A stretch of 64,000 bases of DNA from Gudongella sp046224405. GTDB taxonomy: Bacteria; Bacillota; Clostridia; Tissierellales; Tissierellaceae. Below are positions 1-8,650 of this stretch, one piece after another (within the stretch, counting starts at the first letter, position 1; the number at the start of each line of letters is the position of its first letter). Under the pieces are notes generated by a model. The model was given only the letters and a program-made list of their open reading frames with translations. It did no database searches and was not told where the DNA came from. The DNA is taken from assembly GCF_046224405.1 (NCBI RefSeq), contig NZ_JBJXRK010000001.1, forward strand, positions 248,001 to 312,000, in the 5' to 3' direction. Both the position numbers and the translations under genes were made by a program.

Positions 1-139
1 TTGTGTCAAATGCCAGGGAGGACTTACCCGAACCGCTCAATCCAGTGAAAACTATAAATTTATCTCTTGGAAGCTCAAGGCTTACATTCTTTAGGTTGTG
101 AACCTTTGCTCCCTTTATTACTATCTTGTTTTTAGCCAT
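1..139 (-). CDS. uvrA: Excinuclease ABC subunit A, N-terminal part (runs off the window)
   Basis: Only the first 46 codons are present; the gene continues past the window edge. The peptide opens MAKNKIVIKGAKVHNLKNVS and carries the Walker A motif GLSGSGKSS near residue 34, typical of the first ABC ATPase domain of UvrA, the damage sensor of nucleotide excision repair. The ATG lies one base after the uvrB stop codon, so the two genes are co-transcribed and probably translationally coupled, in the common uvrB-uvrA order. SOS control through the uvrB promoter is inferred. Confidence 0.95.
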   Translation of the reverse strand, partial: MAKNKIVIKGAKVHNLKNVSLELPRDKFIVFTGLSGSGKSSLAFDT

Positions 140-140
140 T

Positions 141-2114
141 TCAATTCTTTCCTCCATACCTCTTCTTCATTTGAATTATTTTGTCTCTCAGCTCGGCAGC
201 CCTTTCGAACTCCAGTGATTCAGCCGCTTGGAGCATTGCACTTTCCATGCCCAGAACTATTGCATCCAGCTCCTCCGCTGACAGGTCTTCGTCGTATTCT
301 ATCTGGTCCTCTGCCACAAGGGTGGCTTCAATTATCTTCCTGACATCCTTGATGATCGATTTAGGGGTAATCCCATGCTTCTCATTGTATTCCGCCTGAA
401 TCTCCCTACGTCTTTCAGTCTCATGGATTGCTCGTCTCATGGAGCCTGTTATCCTGTCTGCATACATTATTACCTTTCCTTCCAGGTGTCTTGCAGCTCT
501 ACCTATTGTCTGAATCATTGAGGTCTCACTTCTCAGGAAGCCCTCCTTGTCAGCATCAAGAATTGCAACCAGTGAAACCTCCGGCAGGTCAAGACCCTCC
601 CGTAGAAGGTTTATCCCAACAAGTACATCGTATTTACCAAGTCTAAGGTCCCTAATTATCTCCATTCTTTCAATTGTGTCCACATCAGAGTGGAGGTAGG
701 TAACCTTGATTCCAACCTCCTTGAAGTAATCCGTCAGATCCTCCGCCATTCTTTTGGTCAAGGTTGTGACAAGGGTTCTTTCCCCTCTGGCTGACACCTT
801 CCTTATTTCAGACAGAAGATCGTCAATCTGATGTTCGGTGGGTCTGACTTCTATGACCGGATCCAGCAATCCTGTCGGACGGATAATCTGCTCGACAATC
901 TGCTCGGTCCTTTCCAGCTCGTAAGGTCCCGGAGTTGCGGATGTGTATATTATCTGATTGACCATCTTCTCGAACTCGTCAAATCTCAAGGGTCTGTTGT
1001 CAAGGGCTGATGGGAGCCTGAAGCCGTAATCCACAAGGGTTGTCTTTCTTGACCTGTCTCCAGCATACATCCCCCTTATCTGAGGTACAGTGACGTGGGA
1101 CTCGTCAACGATGATCAGAAAATCATCCGGAAAGTAATCGATCAGGGTGTATGGCTTGCTTCCAGCCGGTCTGTCGCTAAGGTGTCTTGAATAATTCTCT
1201 ATTCCTGAACAAAATCCCATTTCCATAAGCATTTCCAGATCATATCTGGTTCTCTGTTCAAGTCTTTGAGCCTCCACAAGCTTGTCCTTGTCCCTCAGTT
1301 CCTTTAGTCTTTCCTCCAGCTCCTCTTCAATCCTGACAATCGCTTTCTCTACCTTTTCAGATGTTGTAGCGAAGTGCGATGCCGGAAAAATCGAAACATG
1401 ATTCCTATAGCCAATCACCTCACCAGTCAGATGGTTCACTTCGGTGATCCTGTCTATCTCATCTCCAAAAAACTCCACCCTGAGGGTGTTTTCCGATGAC
1501 GAAGCTGGAAATATCTCCAAAACATCTCCCCTCACCCTAAAGGTTCCCCTTTCAAAGTTGATGTCGTTTCTCATATATTGAATATCAATAAGCTTTCGCA
1601 TTATCTGGTCCCTGTCCTTGATCATGCCCGGTCGCAGGGAAACCACAAGGTTTTCATAGTCAATGGGGTCTCCAAGACCATATATGCATGAAACCGAGGC
1701 AACAATTATTACATCCCTTCTCTCAAAAAGGGACATTGTGGCCGAGTGTCTAAGCTTATCTATTTCATCGTTTATTGATGAATCCTTTTCAATATATGTG
1801 TCCGTCTGTGGCACATATGCCTCCGGCTGGTAATAGTCATAGTAGCTTACAAAATATTCAACGGCATTGTCGGGAAAGAATTCCTTGAATTCACTTGCCA
1901 GCTGATAGGCAAGGGTCTTATTGTGGGCAATTACAAGAGTTGGCTTCTGAACCTTCTCAATAACATTTGCCATTGTAAAAGTCTTTCCTGATCCCGTAAC
2001 CCCAAGCAGCACCTGGTGTTTGTTTCCTTTTTCCAGGCCTCTAACCAGTGATTTAATTGCCTCCGGCTGATCTCCCGTGGGCTTGTATGATGATTCTATT
2101 CTAAACTTGTTCAT
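141..2114 (-). CDS. uvrB: Excinuclease ABC subunit B
   Basis: UvrB is the helicase-like subunit that verifies DNA damage together with UvrA and recruits UvrC. The 657-residue length is normal. Visible are Walker A GVTGSGKT (residues 38-45), the tyrosine-rich beta-hairpin YYDYYQPEAYVPQTDTYIEK near residue 92 that inserts between DNA strands, the DESH Walker B box, helicase motif VI (QTIGRAARH) and a C-terminal UVR motif (LEFERAAELRDKI) that contacts UvrC. It is the first gene of the operon with uvrA, with a LexA-type box between its promoter region and start. Confidence 0.98.
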   Translation of the reverse strand: MNKFRIESSYKPTGDQPEAIKSLVRGLEKGNKHQVLLGVTGSGKTFTMANVIEKVQKPTLVIAHNKTLAYQLASEFKEFFPDNAVEYFVSYYDYYQPEAYVPQTDTYIEKDSSINDEIDKLRHSATMSLFERRDVIIVASVSCIYGLGDPIDYENLVVSLRPGMIKDRDQIMRKLIDIQYMRNDINFERGTFRVRGDVLEIFPASSSENTLRVEFFGDEIDRITEVNHLTGEVIGYRNHVSIFPASHFATTSEKVEKAIVRIEEELEERLKELRDKDKLVEAQRLEQRTRYDLEMLMEMGFCSGIENYSRHLSDRPAGSKPYTLIDYFPDDFLIIVDESHVTVPQIRGMYAGDRSRKTTLVDYGFRLPSALDNRPLRFDEFEKMVNQIIYTSATPGPYELERTEQIVEQIIRPTGLLDPVIEVRPTEHQIDDLLSEIRKVSARGERTLVTTLTKRMAEDLTDYFKEVGIKVTYLHSDVDTIERMEIIRDLRLGKYDVLVGINLLREGLDLPEVSLVAILDADKEGFLRSETSMIQTIGRAARHLEGKVIMYADRITGSMRRAIHETERRREIQAEYNEKHGITPKSIIKDVRKIIEATLVAEDQIEYDEDLSAEELDAIVLGMESAMLQAAESLEFERAAELRDKIIQMKKRYGGKN

Positions 2115-2133
2115 ATATATCCACCTCGTTCCT

Positions 2134-2145
2134 GAACACTTGTTC
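2134..2145 (-). promoter_or_regulatory. LexA (SOS) operator upstream of uvrB
   Basis: The palindrome GAACACTTGTTC fits the Gram-positive LexA box GAAC-N4-GTTC exactly. It lies 20-31 bp upstream of the uvrB start, next to an AT-rich stretch (TATATCATATAT on the minus strand) that could hold the -10 element. The same type of box precedes the DNA polymerase IV gene in this window, which supports a genuine LexA regulon. Confidence 0.85.
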
Positions 2146-2247
2146 CCTATATATGATATAATTTTTGTCTGAAAAAATCCACCTTAATTATTAACTTGTG
2201 GAAAACACCCCTATAATGTAAAATTATCCTTAGGAGGCGATGCCACG

Positions 2248-3819
2248 ATGAAGCATACCAGCAGACTTTTGCTGATAATAATAGCAACAATGATTTTAAC
2301 CGGCTGTTCCTTGCCAATGCTAAGGGAATCTTCAGTCAACCCTGGAAAGACTCCTGAAAATGAGCCTGAGTTCACTGTGGAACAGGTGGTGCTTTCACAG
2401 GGCTTCCAGAACACAAACCCCAGAGTTGAACTGGTGCGTAAAAACAGCCAGACAAAATTGATTGTTTCTCCAGGAATACTTCAGAGCACCGGTATTGAAG
2501 TTTCTAAAATTGAGAAGATAGATGATGTTTATAACATATACCTTGTCAACAGCTCCTACTCCTCTGCAGAATTAGTTATACCCCAAATAACCATTTTGCT
2601 TTCAAATGTCACCCAGGCCGAGGCTGGATCGTTGAAGTTCAAAATTGTCAATGAAAACTACACCCCGATATCCGTAAGCTACGGGATAGTTGATGTCCTG
2701 AAAAAGGTCCGTTCAGATTATAAGATATCTTCTGATGGATACCCCAGCATAAAGCTGGTTAAGGATGAGGAAATGACAATATGGGTGATTGATTATGAAA
2801 GCATCTACGACAAGACCAATCTGGAAATACCGCTTATCAATCTTAGATTGAAGGTAAATGCAAATACTGGAGAGGTTGTAGAGTCCACAAAGAGCCTGAT
2901 TTCAGCCTATGTTGACCATGGGACTGTATTGGATTTTAAGCCCGGGGCAGGAATTCTCTACTCTCTTAAGGACCTTGAGAATGAAAGCAACATATTGAGA
3001 CATCAAAATTTAGTAACCGGTGAAAAAACAGACCTCTACAGAACCTTTTCCCAAATATCCTCCGCCCGGCTCAACCAAAGCGGCTCTGCAGTTGCACTGC
3101 TTGAAAGAGAAGGAGATAACGCTTCTGCCTTCACAATAGCCTTGGAGAATAAAAAGGCCATTCGCATAGGTTCTGAGGCAGGAATCAGACCTGAGAGTAT
3201 TTCCTGGATGAGCGATACTGAAATACAGATTCTGACAAGCTATTCTGACAATCAGACAAAAATACTGACCTACAATACAGCAGACAACATCCTAACGAAC
3301 ACTCACAGCTTTATGATGGACCTGGTCACCTTCAGCGTGATGGAAGATGTTATGCTGGCCTCCCAGTTTACTGATAAGGAAACCAACAATAGGATCCTCC
3401 TTTCAGATGGAAGAAAGGGTCTGCAGTTCGTAGATATTGGATTCCGGCCACAGATACTGACTGAAGAACTGGGTATGCACCTTGTAAACCAGGATAATAC
3501 AACTGAGAACAGGCTTCACCTTTTCAATCTGAAGACCCTTGAAAATGAATACGAATTGGATTTTGATGTGGTCAAAGCCGACAGAATCTCCCAGGACGAG
3601 CTTCTGGTTGTGGAAAGACTACCTGGAAAAAGCAGCTTTGGTCTGCATATATTTAATTTTGTGACTAAGGAAATAACCTCACTGGGAAGCACCAATACCA
3701 GCAAAATATATTTGGACAGGGCTACGGATACCATCTATGCAAATGATTCCCTTGCCTATGAAGCAGAAGCGAAAGATATAATCTATGCTTTGAGTCTGAA
3801 GAACCTTAAAAAGAGATAG
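2248..3819 (+). CDS. Secreted lipoprotein of unknown function
   Basis: The 523-residue product opens with a lipoprotein signal peptide (MKHTSRLLLIIIATMILTGC) whose lipobox LTGC places the lipidated Cys at residue 20. It should be anchored on the outer face of the cytoplasmic membrane. The middle and C-terminal parts contain recurrent beta-strand patterns (for example SARLNQSGSAVALLE and SISWMSDTEIQILTSY) reminiscent of TolB-like beta-propeller repeats, but I do not recognise a family. An AGGAGG site 10 bp upstream fixes the ATG. It is a single-gene unit ending in a hairpin and diverges from uvrB. Confidence 0.85.
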   Translation: MKHTSRLLLIIIATMILTGCSLPMLRESSVNPGKTPENEPEFTVEQVVLSQGFQNTNPRVELVRKNSQTKLIVSPGILQSTGIEVSKIEKIDDVYNIYLVNSSYSSAELVIPQITILLSNVTQAEAGSLKFKIVNENYTPISVSYGIVDVLKKVRSDYKISSDGYPSIKLVKDEEMTIWVIDYESIYDKTNLEIPLINLRLKVNANTGEVVESTKSLISAYVDHGTVLDFKPGAGILYSLKDLENESNILRHQNLVTGEKTDLYRTFSQISSARLNQSGSAVALLEREGDNASAFTIALENKKAIRIGSEAGIRPESISWMSDTEIQILTSYSDNQTKILTYNTADNILTNTHSFMMDLVTFSVMEDVMLASQFTDKETNNRILLSDGRKGLQFVDIGFRPQILTEELGMHLVNQDNTTENRLHLFNLKTLENEYELDFDVVKADRISQDELLVVERLPGKSSFGLHIFNFVTKEITSLGSTNTSKIYLDRATDTIYANDSLAYEAEAKDIIYALSLKNLKKR

Positions 3820-3837
3820 CCAACTTGGCTATCTCTT
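3811..3837. terminator. Bidirectional terminator between the lipoprotein and the S41 protease
   Basis: Perfect 11-bp stem AAGAGATAGCC / GGCTATCTCTT with a 5-nt loop, overlapping the stop codon of the lipoprotein gene. T-runs of 4-5 follow on both strands, so it can serve both convergent genes. Confidence 0.8.
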
Positions 3838-3877
3838 TTGATGAATATAGAATTCCTGCTCAGGTTGCTTTTTCTAC

Positions 3878-5098
3878 CTAAAGCTTTTCCCTTAGTACCT
3901 CTATTGCCTTCTGCAGCTGATTGTCCTGGTCCAGGTAGTCCAGGCCTATCCCTTCCACATCCTCATTCAGTTCAACTATCACGTCCGGTTGGATCCCTGT
4001 ACCGTGAATATTTATCCCGTCAGGGGTAAAGTATTCCGACACGGTAACCTTTATTCCTGAACCATCAGGAAGGTCCCTTATCCTCTGAACAAGTCCCTTT
4101 CCAAATGTGGTTGTACCCACCAAGGTTCCCCTGTCAAGGTCCCTGATTGCACCTGCCAGAATTTCCGATGCACTGGCACTACCCTCATTTACAAGAACAA
4201 CCAATGGCAGATCCACCATCTTACTGTCTGATTCCTCATATTGTCTTCTTTCATACTTATCCTCAGTGTAGACCACAGTGCCCTCTCCAAGAAGTTCATC
4301 AGCAATATCCACACTTACATTGAGCAGCCCTCCTGGATTGCTTCTAAGGTCAAGGACTATTCCCTTTACATTCTCTGACTGTATCCCCATCAAGGCCTTC
4401 ATAAAGTCCTCATATGTCAGGTTATCAAATGCCGTAAGGCGTATATATCCTATGTCATCCTGGATAACTCCACTTTTTACTGACTGGAGCCTGATTATTT
4501 CTCTGGTGATGTTCAGGTCGAAGGATTCCGTATTTCCTTCCTTGTCTCTCCTCATGATTGTTATCCGTACCTCGGTGTTTGGTTCTCCACGCATTAAACT
4601 GACTGCCTCGTCCATTGTGGATGAAAAATATTCCTTACCCTCAACCTTTATTATTTTGTCCCCCGTCCTGATTCCTGCCCTTTCCCCAGGAGTATCCTCT
4701 ATTGGGGATACCACTGTGATCAGGTCGTCTTCTCCCGGAGTTACTATAATTCCTATCCCTCCATATATGCCATCTGTCTCCATGTTGAAGCGTTCGTATT
4801 CATCCTTGGTCATATAGACTGAATATGGGTCACCAAGAGCTTCCACCATGCCCTTTAGCTGTCCCTCATAAAGGTCCTCCTCGTCATATTCCCGAAGGTA
4901 CATCTCCTCAATGACCTTCTTTACCTGTTGAATTTTTGCATTGCTTCTGTACACATCATTTAACTCTTCATATTCACTCCTTGCCAATATAACTCTGTTT
5001 CCAACCATTACAGACACAAAGTTACCCACTACTAGAGTACCTAAATTGGTAATCAGAAGTAATGCAACAAAGATTACCACCATTTTTCTTTTTGACAT
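3878..5098 (-). CDS. S41 family C-terminal processing peptidase
   Basis: A membrane-anchored serine protease of the CtpA/Prc family, 406 residues. An N-terminal membrane segment (residues 6-27) is followed by a helical segment, a PDZ domain (about 95-185, containing GIRTGDKIIKVEG) that binds substrate C-termini, and the S41 catalytic domain. The nucleophile Ser is in GSASASEILAGA and the general base Lys in GKGLVQ. It follows the ftsEX-M23 genes on the same strand after a weak terminator. Such proteases often act on envelope proteins or hydrolases, so a link to the M23 protein next door is plausible but inferred. Confidence 0.93.
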   Translation of the reverse strand: MSKRKMVVIFVALLLITNLGTLVVGNFVSVMVGNRVILARSEYEELNDVYRSNAKIQQVKKVIEEMYLREYDEEDLYEGQLKGMVEALGDPYSVYMTKDEYERFNMETDGIYGGIGIIVTPGEDDLITVVSPIEDTPGERAGIRTGDKIIKVEGKEYFSSTMDEAVSLMRGEPNTEVRITIMRRDKEGNTESFDLNITREIIRLQSVKSGVIQDDIGYIRLTAFDNLTYEDFMKALMGIQSENVKGIVLDLRSNPGGLLNVSVDIADELLGEGTVVYTEDKYERRQYEESDSKMVDLPLVVLVNEGSASASEILAGAIRDLDRGTLVGTTTFGKGLVQRIRDLPDGSGIKVTVSEYFTPDGINIHGTGIQPDVIVELNEDVEGIGLDYLDQDNQLQKAIEVLREKL

Positions 5099-5150
5099 TT
5101 CCGCACCTCTATTTCTAAGAGTGTATTCCTACACAAATTTTATCTAATTC

Positions 5151-5173
5151 AAAAAGAGGAGATTTCTCTCCTC
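5151..5173 (-). terminator. Terminator after the M23 hydrolase gene
   Basis: On the minus strand a 6-bp stem GAGGAG / CTCCTC is followed by TTTTT. It separates the ftsE-ftsX-M23 unit from the S41 protease. The stem is short, so read-through is likely. Confidence 0.6.
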
Positions 5174-5176
5174 CCA

Positions 5177-6313
5177 TTAATTTCCTCTCAACCAAGGAAT
5201 TGGATCCACGTAAGAACCGTTTTTCCTGACCTCGAAATGCAAATGTGGTCCAGTAGAATTTCCTGTACTTCCAGCTTTGGATATTGTCGCTCCCCTTGCC
5301 ACAGTCTGTCCTTCAGAAACAATCAAGGCTGAGTTATGAGCGTACAGCGTTACTATTCCTCCACCATGGTCCAGCATTACCACCTTTCCGTATCCTCCCA
5401 GCCAGTCGCTGTATATTACAGTTCCTGCAGCGGCTGCTGTTATTGGAGTTCCCGTAGGTGCGGGTATATCTATACCTGTGTGAAGCTTCTTGACCTTGAA
5501 TATGGGGTGAATCCTATATCCATATGGAGAACTTATTCTGGTGTGGCCCGGTACAGGCCAATCCATTTTTCCTCCGGAATACGGTCCCGAATTTCTCTGG
5601 AGCTTTACGATCTTACTTTCAATTTCCTTGGCAAAATCGTTGAGCTTGTCATACTCTGCCTCAAATGACTTTATGTCCTGCTGGAGCTTGCCCATAAGCT
5701 GCTCTTTCGCCCTACTTGCCTGCTCAAGGTCCCTTTTTCTAGATTCCACCTTTGATCTTGTCACCTCAAGGGATGCCCTTTGACCTTCCAGCTGGACCTT
5801 CTTTTCCTCTATGATGTCCCGCTGCTCCTTCATGTACTTGATAAGCTCTTTATCGTATTCTGCAATTGACTGAATCATTTCCTGCCTGGATAAAAAGTCC
5901 TTTATGTTCCCTGCTGATAGCAGTACTTCAAGATATCCTGTGTTGCCGTTCTTATACATTACCCTAAGTCGCTGATTGAAGGTATCAATCTTTTCTTCTA
6001 TGTTGTTTTTAGCTATTGCAAGCTCTTCCTCGGTAATATCAATATTGTTATTTATTGCTTCGATTTCCTTCTCGACGCTTTCCAGCTCCAATGCTGCATT
6101 GGCAACTCTTAAATCCAATTCCTTGATCTGGTTGTCAATGTCCTTTGTCTGGTTCTGCATATTCTGAATCTCTTTTTTAGTCTCTTCAATCTGATTTTGA
6201 ATCTGTTCCTGCTGCTTTCTCAAATCATCAACAGACTGTCCGCTTGCCTGAATTACGGTCCCTAAAACCATAAGAAAAGCTGTAAACAGAATCAGTATTC
6301 TTCTTCCCTTCAT
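5177..6313 (-). CDS. Coiled-coil M23 peptidoglycan endopeptidase of the EnvC/PcsB type
   Basis: The 378-residue secreted protein starts with a signal peptide cleaved near ASGQS (about residue 25). A long coiled coil follows (about 28-240, rich in Q/E/I heptads), then a C-terminal LytM/M23 domain (about 255-375). Zinc and catalytic residues are intact: the H and D of LHTGIDIPAP and the HLH of GPHLHFEV, so it looks catalytically competent. Its gene directly follows ftsE and ftsX. By family precedent the FtsEX ATPase-permease would activate this hydrolase across the membrane during cell division. Confidence 0.93.
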   Translation of the reverse strand: MKGRRILILFTAFLMVLGTVIQASGQSVDDLRKQQEQIQNQIEETKKEIQNMQNQTKDIDNQIKELDLRVANAALELESVEKEIEAINNNIDITEEELAIAKNNIEEKIDTFNQRLRVMYKNGNTGYLEVLLSAGNIKDFLSRQEMIQSIAEYDKELIKYMKEQRDIIEEKKVQLEGQRASLEVTRSKVESRKRDLEQASRAKEQLMGKLQQDIKSFEAEYDKLNDFAKEIESKIVKLQRNSGPYSGGKMDWPVPGHTRISSPYGYRIHPIFKVKKLHTGIDIPAPTGTPITAAAAGTVIYSDWLGGYGKVVMLDHGGGIVTLYAHNSALIVSEGQTVARGATISKAGSTGNSTGPHLHFEVRKNGSYVDPIPWLRGN

Positions 6314-6324
6314 ATATTTACCCC

Positions 6325-7221
6325 CTATACGTTAAGGAATCTCTTTAATGACACGAGACTACCCAGTGCTCCTATTCCGGAGCCAATTGTACCGAACATT
6401 ATTGCAAGATCAGCAAATATCAATTTTGGGTCAACCAGATAGAATGTGAAAAGGTCGTACAGTTTTTCATTCATTGATTTGTAGAAGTACTGATAGCCAA
6501 AATATACTATTACTATTGATATAAGGGCTCCAATCATTCCCAGGAATATCCCCTCCATGATGAAGGGTCCTCTTATATAGCCATTTGTAGCTCCCACATA
6601 CTTCATGATGTTAATTTCTCTTCTTCTTGAGGATACTGTTATCTTTATGGTGTTTGAAATTATGAATACGGATATGAATACAAGTATTCCAATTATCAAA
6701 ATACCCCCAAATTGGATGTATCCTGCAAATATCAACAATTTATCTATTACATCTTTATAATATTTCACTTCTTCCACGCCGTCAAGTGTTTTTACGTCAT
6801 TTACCAGCACATCAGCGTATTCTATGTCATTTACCTTGATTATATATGAGTCCGGCAGAGGATTTGTCTCAAGACCCTCAAGCAGGTAGGCCTCATCCGC
6901 CCATTCCTCCTTCATTATCTCAAGAGCCTGCTCCTTTGACCTGAATATGATGGAAATAACTCCAGGGTGCTCCCTAACAGTTTCCTCTATCCTGTCCATG
7001 GATTGGTTTGGTAGCTCATCCACCAGGAAAACCTCTACTTCATCGAATTTCAGCTTTGTATCCAGAACTGCATTATTTATACTCAAAACAAGAATAAGAA
7101 CAACACCCAAAATCATAAGAACAGCTGATATGCTTGTTATGGATGCAATCCCCATGCCGCGGTTACGCCACATGCTCTGAAATCCCTGCTTGATGACATT
7201 CTTAAATATTCGGAATTTCAA
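6325..7221 (-). CDS. ftsX: Cell division protein FtsX
   Basis: The permease-like partner of FtsE, with four membrane segments and a large extracellular loop (about 45-160) that contacts the M23 hydrolase. I chose the TTG start at 7221, giving MKFRIFKNVIKQGFQSMWRN as in the family, 298 residues. A GTG at 7233 would add four residues but lies inside the likely ribosome-binding site. It overlaps the end of ftsE by 20 bp and precedes the M23 gene by 11 bp, so the three form one transcription unit. Confidence 0.95.
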   Translation of the reverse strand: MKFRIFKNVIKQGFQSMWRNRGMGIASITSISAVLMILGVVLILVLSINNAVLDTKLKFDEVEVFLVDELPNQSMDRIEETVREHPGVISIIFRSKEQALEIMKEEWADEAYLLEGLETNPLPDSYIIKVNDIEYADVLVNDVKTLDGVEEVKYYKDVIDKLLIFAGYIQFGGILIIGILVFISVFIISNTIKITVSSRRREINIMKYVGATNGYIRGPFIMEGIFLGMIGALISIVIVYFGYQYFYKSMNEKLYDLFTFYLVDPKLIFADLAIMFGTIGSGIGALGSLVSLKRFLNV

Positions 7222-7897
7222 TGCTATAACCACCCTTCTCTTCGTCCCTTACCAATCTCCCGTCTTCAAGGGCGATTACCCTTTTTTTCATTTTGTTTAC
7301 AATGTCCCTGGCATGTGTAGCCATGACTATTGTGGTTCCCCTATTGTTAATGTCCACCAGAACCTTCATTATCTCCTCTGCCGTATCCGGATCAAGATTA
7401 CCCGTTGGTTCATCTGCAATTAGTACAGGGGGGTTGTTGACTATAGACCTTGCAATTGATACCCTCTGCTGTTCCCCGCCTGAAAGCTGATCGGGAAAGC
7501 TGGATGCCTTCCTGCTAAGATCCACCATACTCAAAATAAGGGGAACCCTTCTTCTGATTTCCCTTGGCTTTGCTCCTATTATCTCCATTGCAAATGCAAC
7601 ATTTTCATAGACTGTCTTATTTGGAAGCAGTCTAAAATCCTGAAAGACCACCCCGACCTTTCTTCTTATATAGGGTATCCGCCTATTGGGAACCCTGGTT
7701 ATATCTGCTCCATCAAGGTACATCCTTCCCCTTGTGATTCCCTCCTCCTTCAACAACATCTTTATAAGGGTTGACTTCCCGGCTCCACTTGAACCTACCA
7801 GAAAGACAAACTCCCCTTTTTGAATCTCAATATTTATATCGTACAAGGCAGTAACACCGTTTCGGTACTCCTTGGAAATATTTACAAGTTTAATCAC
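7202..7897 (-). CDS. ftsE: Cell division ATP-binding protein FtsE
   Basis: ABC ATPase of the FtsEX complex, 231 residues. Walker A GSSGAGKST (about residues 35-43), signature LSGGEQQRVSIAR and Walker B VLIADEPTGNLD are all intact. GTG start with the ribosome-binding site GAGGTGAG just upstream. First gene of the ftsE-ftsX-M23 unit. ATP hydrolysis is thought to drive conformational change in FtsX that controls septal peptidoglycan hydrolysis. Confidence 0.97.
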   Translation of the reverse strand: MIKLVNISKEYRNGVTALYDINIEIQKGEFVFLVGSSGAGKSTLIKMLLKEEGITRGRMYLDGADITRVPNRRIPYIRRKVGVVFQDFRLLPNKTVYENVAFAMEIIGAKPREIRRRVPLILSMVDLSRKASSFPDQLSGGEQQRVSIARSIVNNPPVLIADEPTGNLDPDTAEEIMKVLVDINNRGTTIVMATHARDIVNKMKKRVIALEDGRLVRDEEKGGYSIEIPNI

Positions 7898-8013
7898 TTT
7901 CTCACCTCAAAATCCTTCCCATGTAATTTTAGTTTTGACATATTTCTTTTTCATGGTATCATAGTTATTATATTACAAGATTGCATATAAATAAACTGTT
8001 TGAGGTGATTTAA

Positions 8014-8607
8014 TTGGACAAAAAAACTATCAGAAAACAGATTTTACAGGAAAGATCCCAGTTAAGTGAATCAGCGCACAGATCCCATAGTAGAAAAATC
8101 ATAGATTTACTTAAGGCCACAAAATATTACAAGGAAGCCGAGGTAGTCATGTGCTTTGTAAGCTTCAACGACGAGCTGGATACACACCAGTTCATTAAGG
8201 AAGCACTTTCAGAGGGAAAGAGGGTAATCGTACCTATTACCGTTCAGGACACAAAGGAGCTTATTCCTTCAGAGCTCAAGGATTTCAGCGAGCTTGAGCC
8301 TGGCTACTACAATATCCTTACCCCCAAGAAGGAGTTCATAAGACCTGTTGAGCAATCGGAAATAGATCTGGTTGTAGTTCCGGGAGTTGTATTTGACCCG
8401 TTTGGTTACAGGGTTGGCTATGGCGGCGGCTACTATGACAGATTCCTCCACTCAATCGCAAGAACGGTTCCAAAGATTGCGGTGGGATTTGGAATGCAGC
8501 TTGTGGACAGGGTCCCAAGAGAAAGCTTCGATATACCGGTGGACATGACCATTACTGAAAAGGGTGTAACTCCTTGCTCAGAAGGATTGTATGAGACAAG
8601 ACCTTAA
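8014..8607 (+). CDS. 5-formyltetrahydrofolate cyclo-ligase
   Basis: The enzyme converts 5-formyl-THF to 5,10-methenyl-THF with ATP, returning a storage or inhibitory folate to the one-carbon pool. The product is 197 residues, normal for the family. The diagnostic nucleotide and folate motif GYGGGYYDRFL sits near residue 134, and an N-terminal Lys/Arg-rich segment (KKTIRKQILQER) matches the family. The start is TTG, preceded by TTTGAGGTGAT. Single gene, divergent from ftsE, closed by a strong hairpin. Confidence 0.95.
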   Translation: MDKKTIRKQILQERSQLSESAHRSHSRKIIDLLKATKYYKEAEVVMCFVSFNDELDTHQFIKEALSEGKRVIVPITVQDTKELIPSELKDFSELEPGYYNILTPKKEFIRPVEQSEIDLVVVPGVVFDPFGYRVGYGGGYYDRFLHSIARTVPKIAVGFGMQLVDRVPRESFDIPVDMTITEKGVTPCSEGLYETRP

Positions 8608-8645
8608 AAGAAGCAGCTAGAAAATTTTCTAGCTGCTTCTTTGTT
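8608..8645. terminator. Strong bidirectional terminator
   Basis: A 17-bp perfect inverted repeat (AAGAAGCAGCTAGAAAA and its complement, 8608-8641) followed by TTTG and TTTTTT. It ends the cyclo-ligase gene on the plus strand and the transketolase operon on the minus strand. Confidence 0.9.
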
Positions 8646-8650
8646 TTTTG

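Noticed and set aside
4278..4817. 179-codon plus-strand frame
   Set aside because: Antisense shadow of the S41 protease; no ribosome-binding site and no family resemblance.
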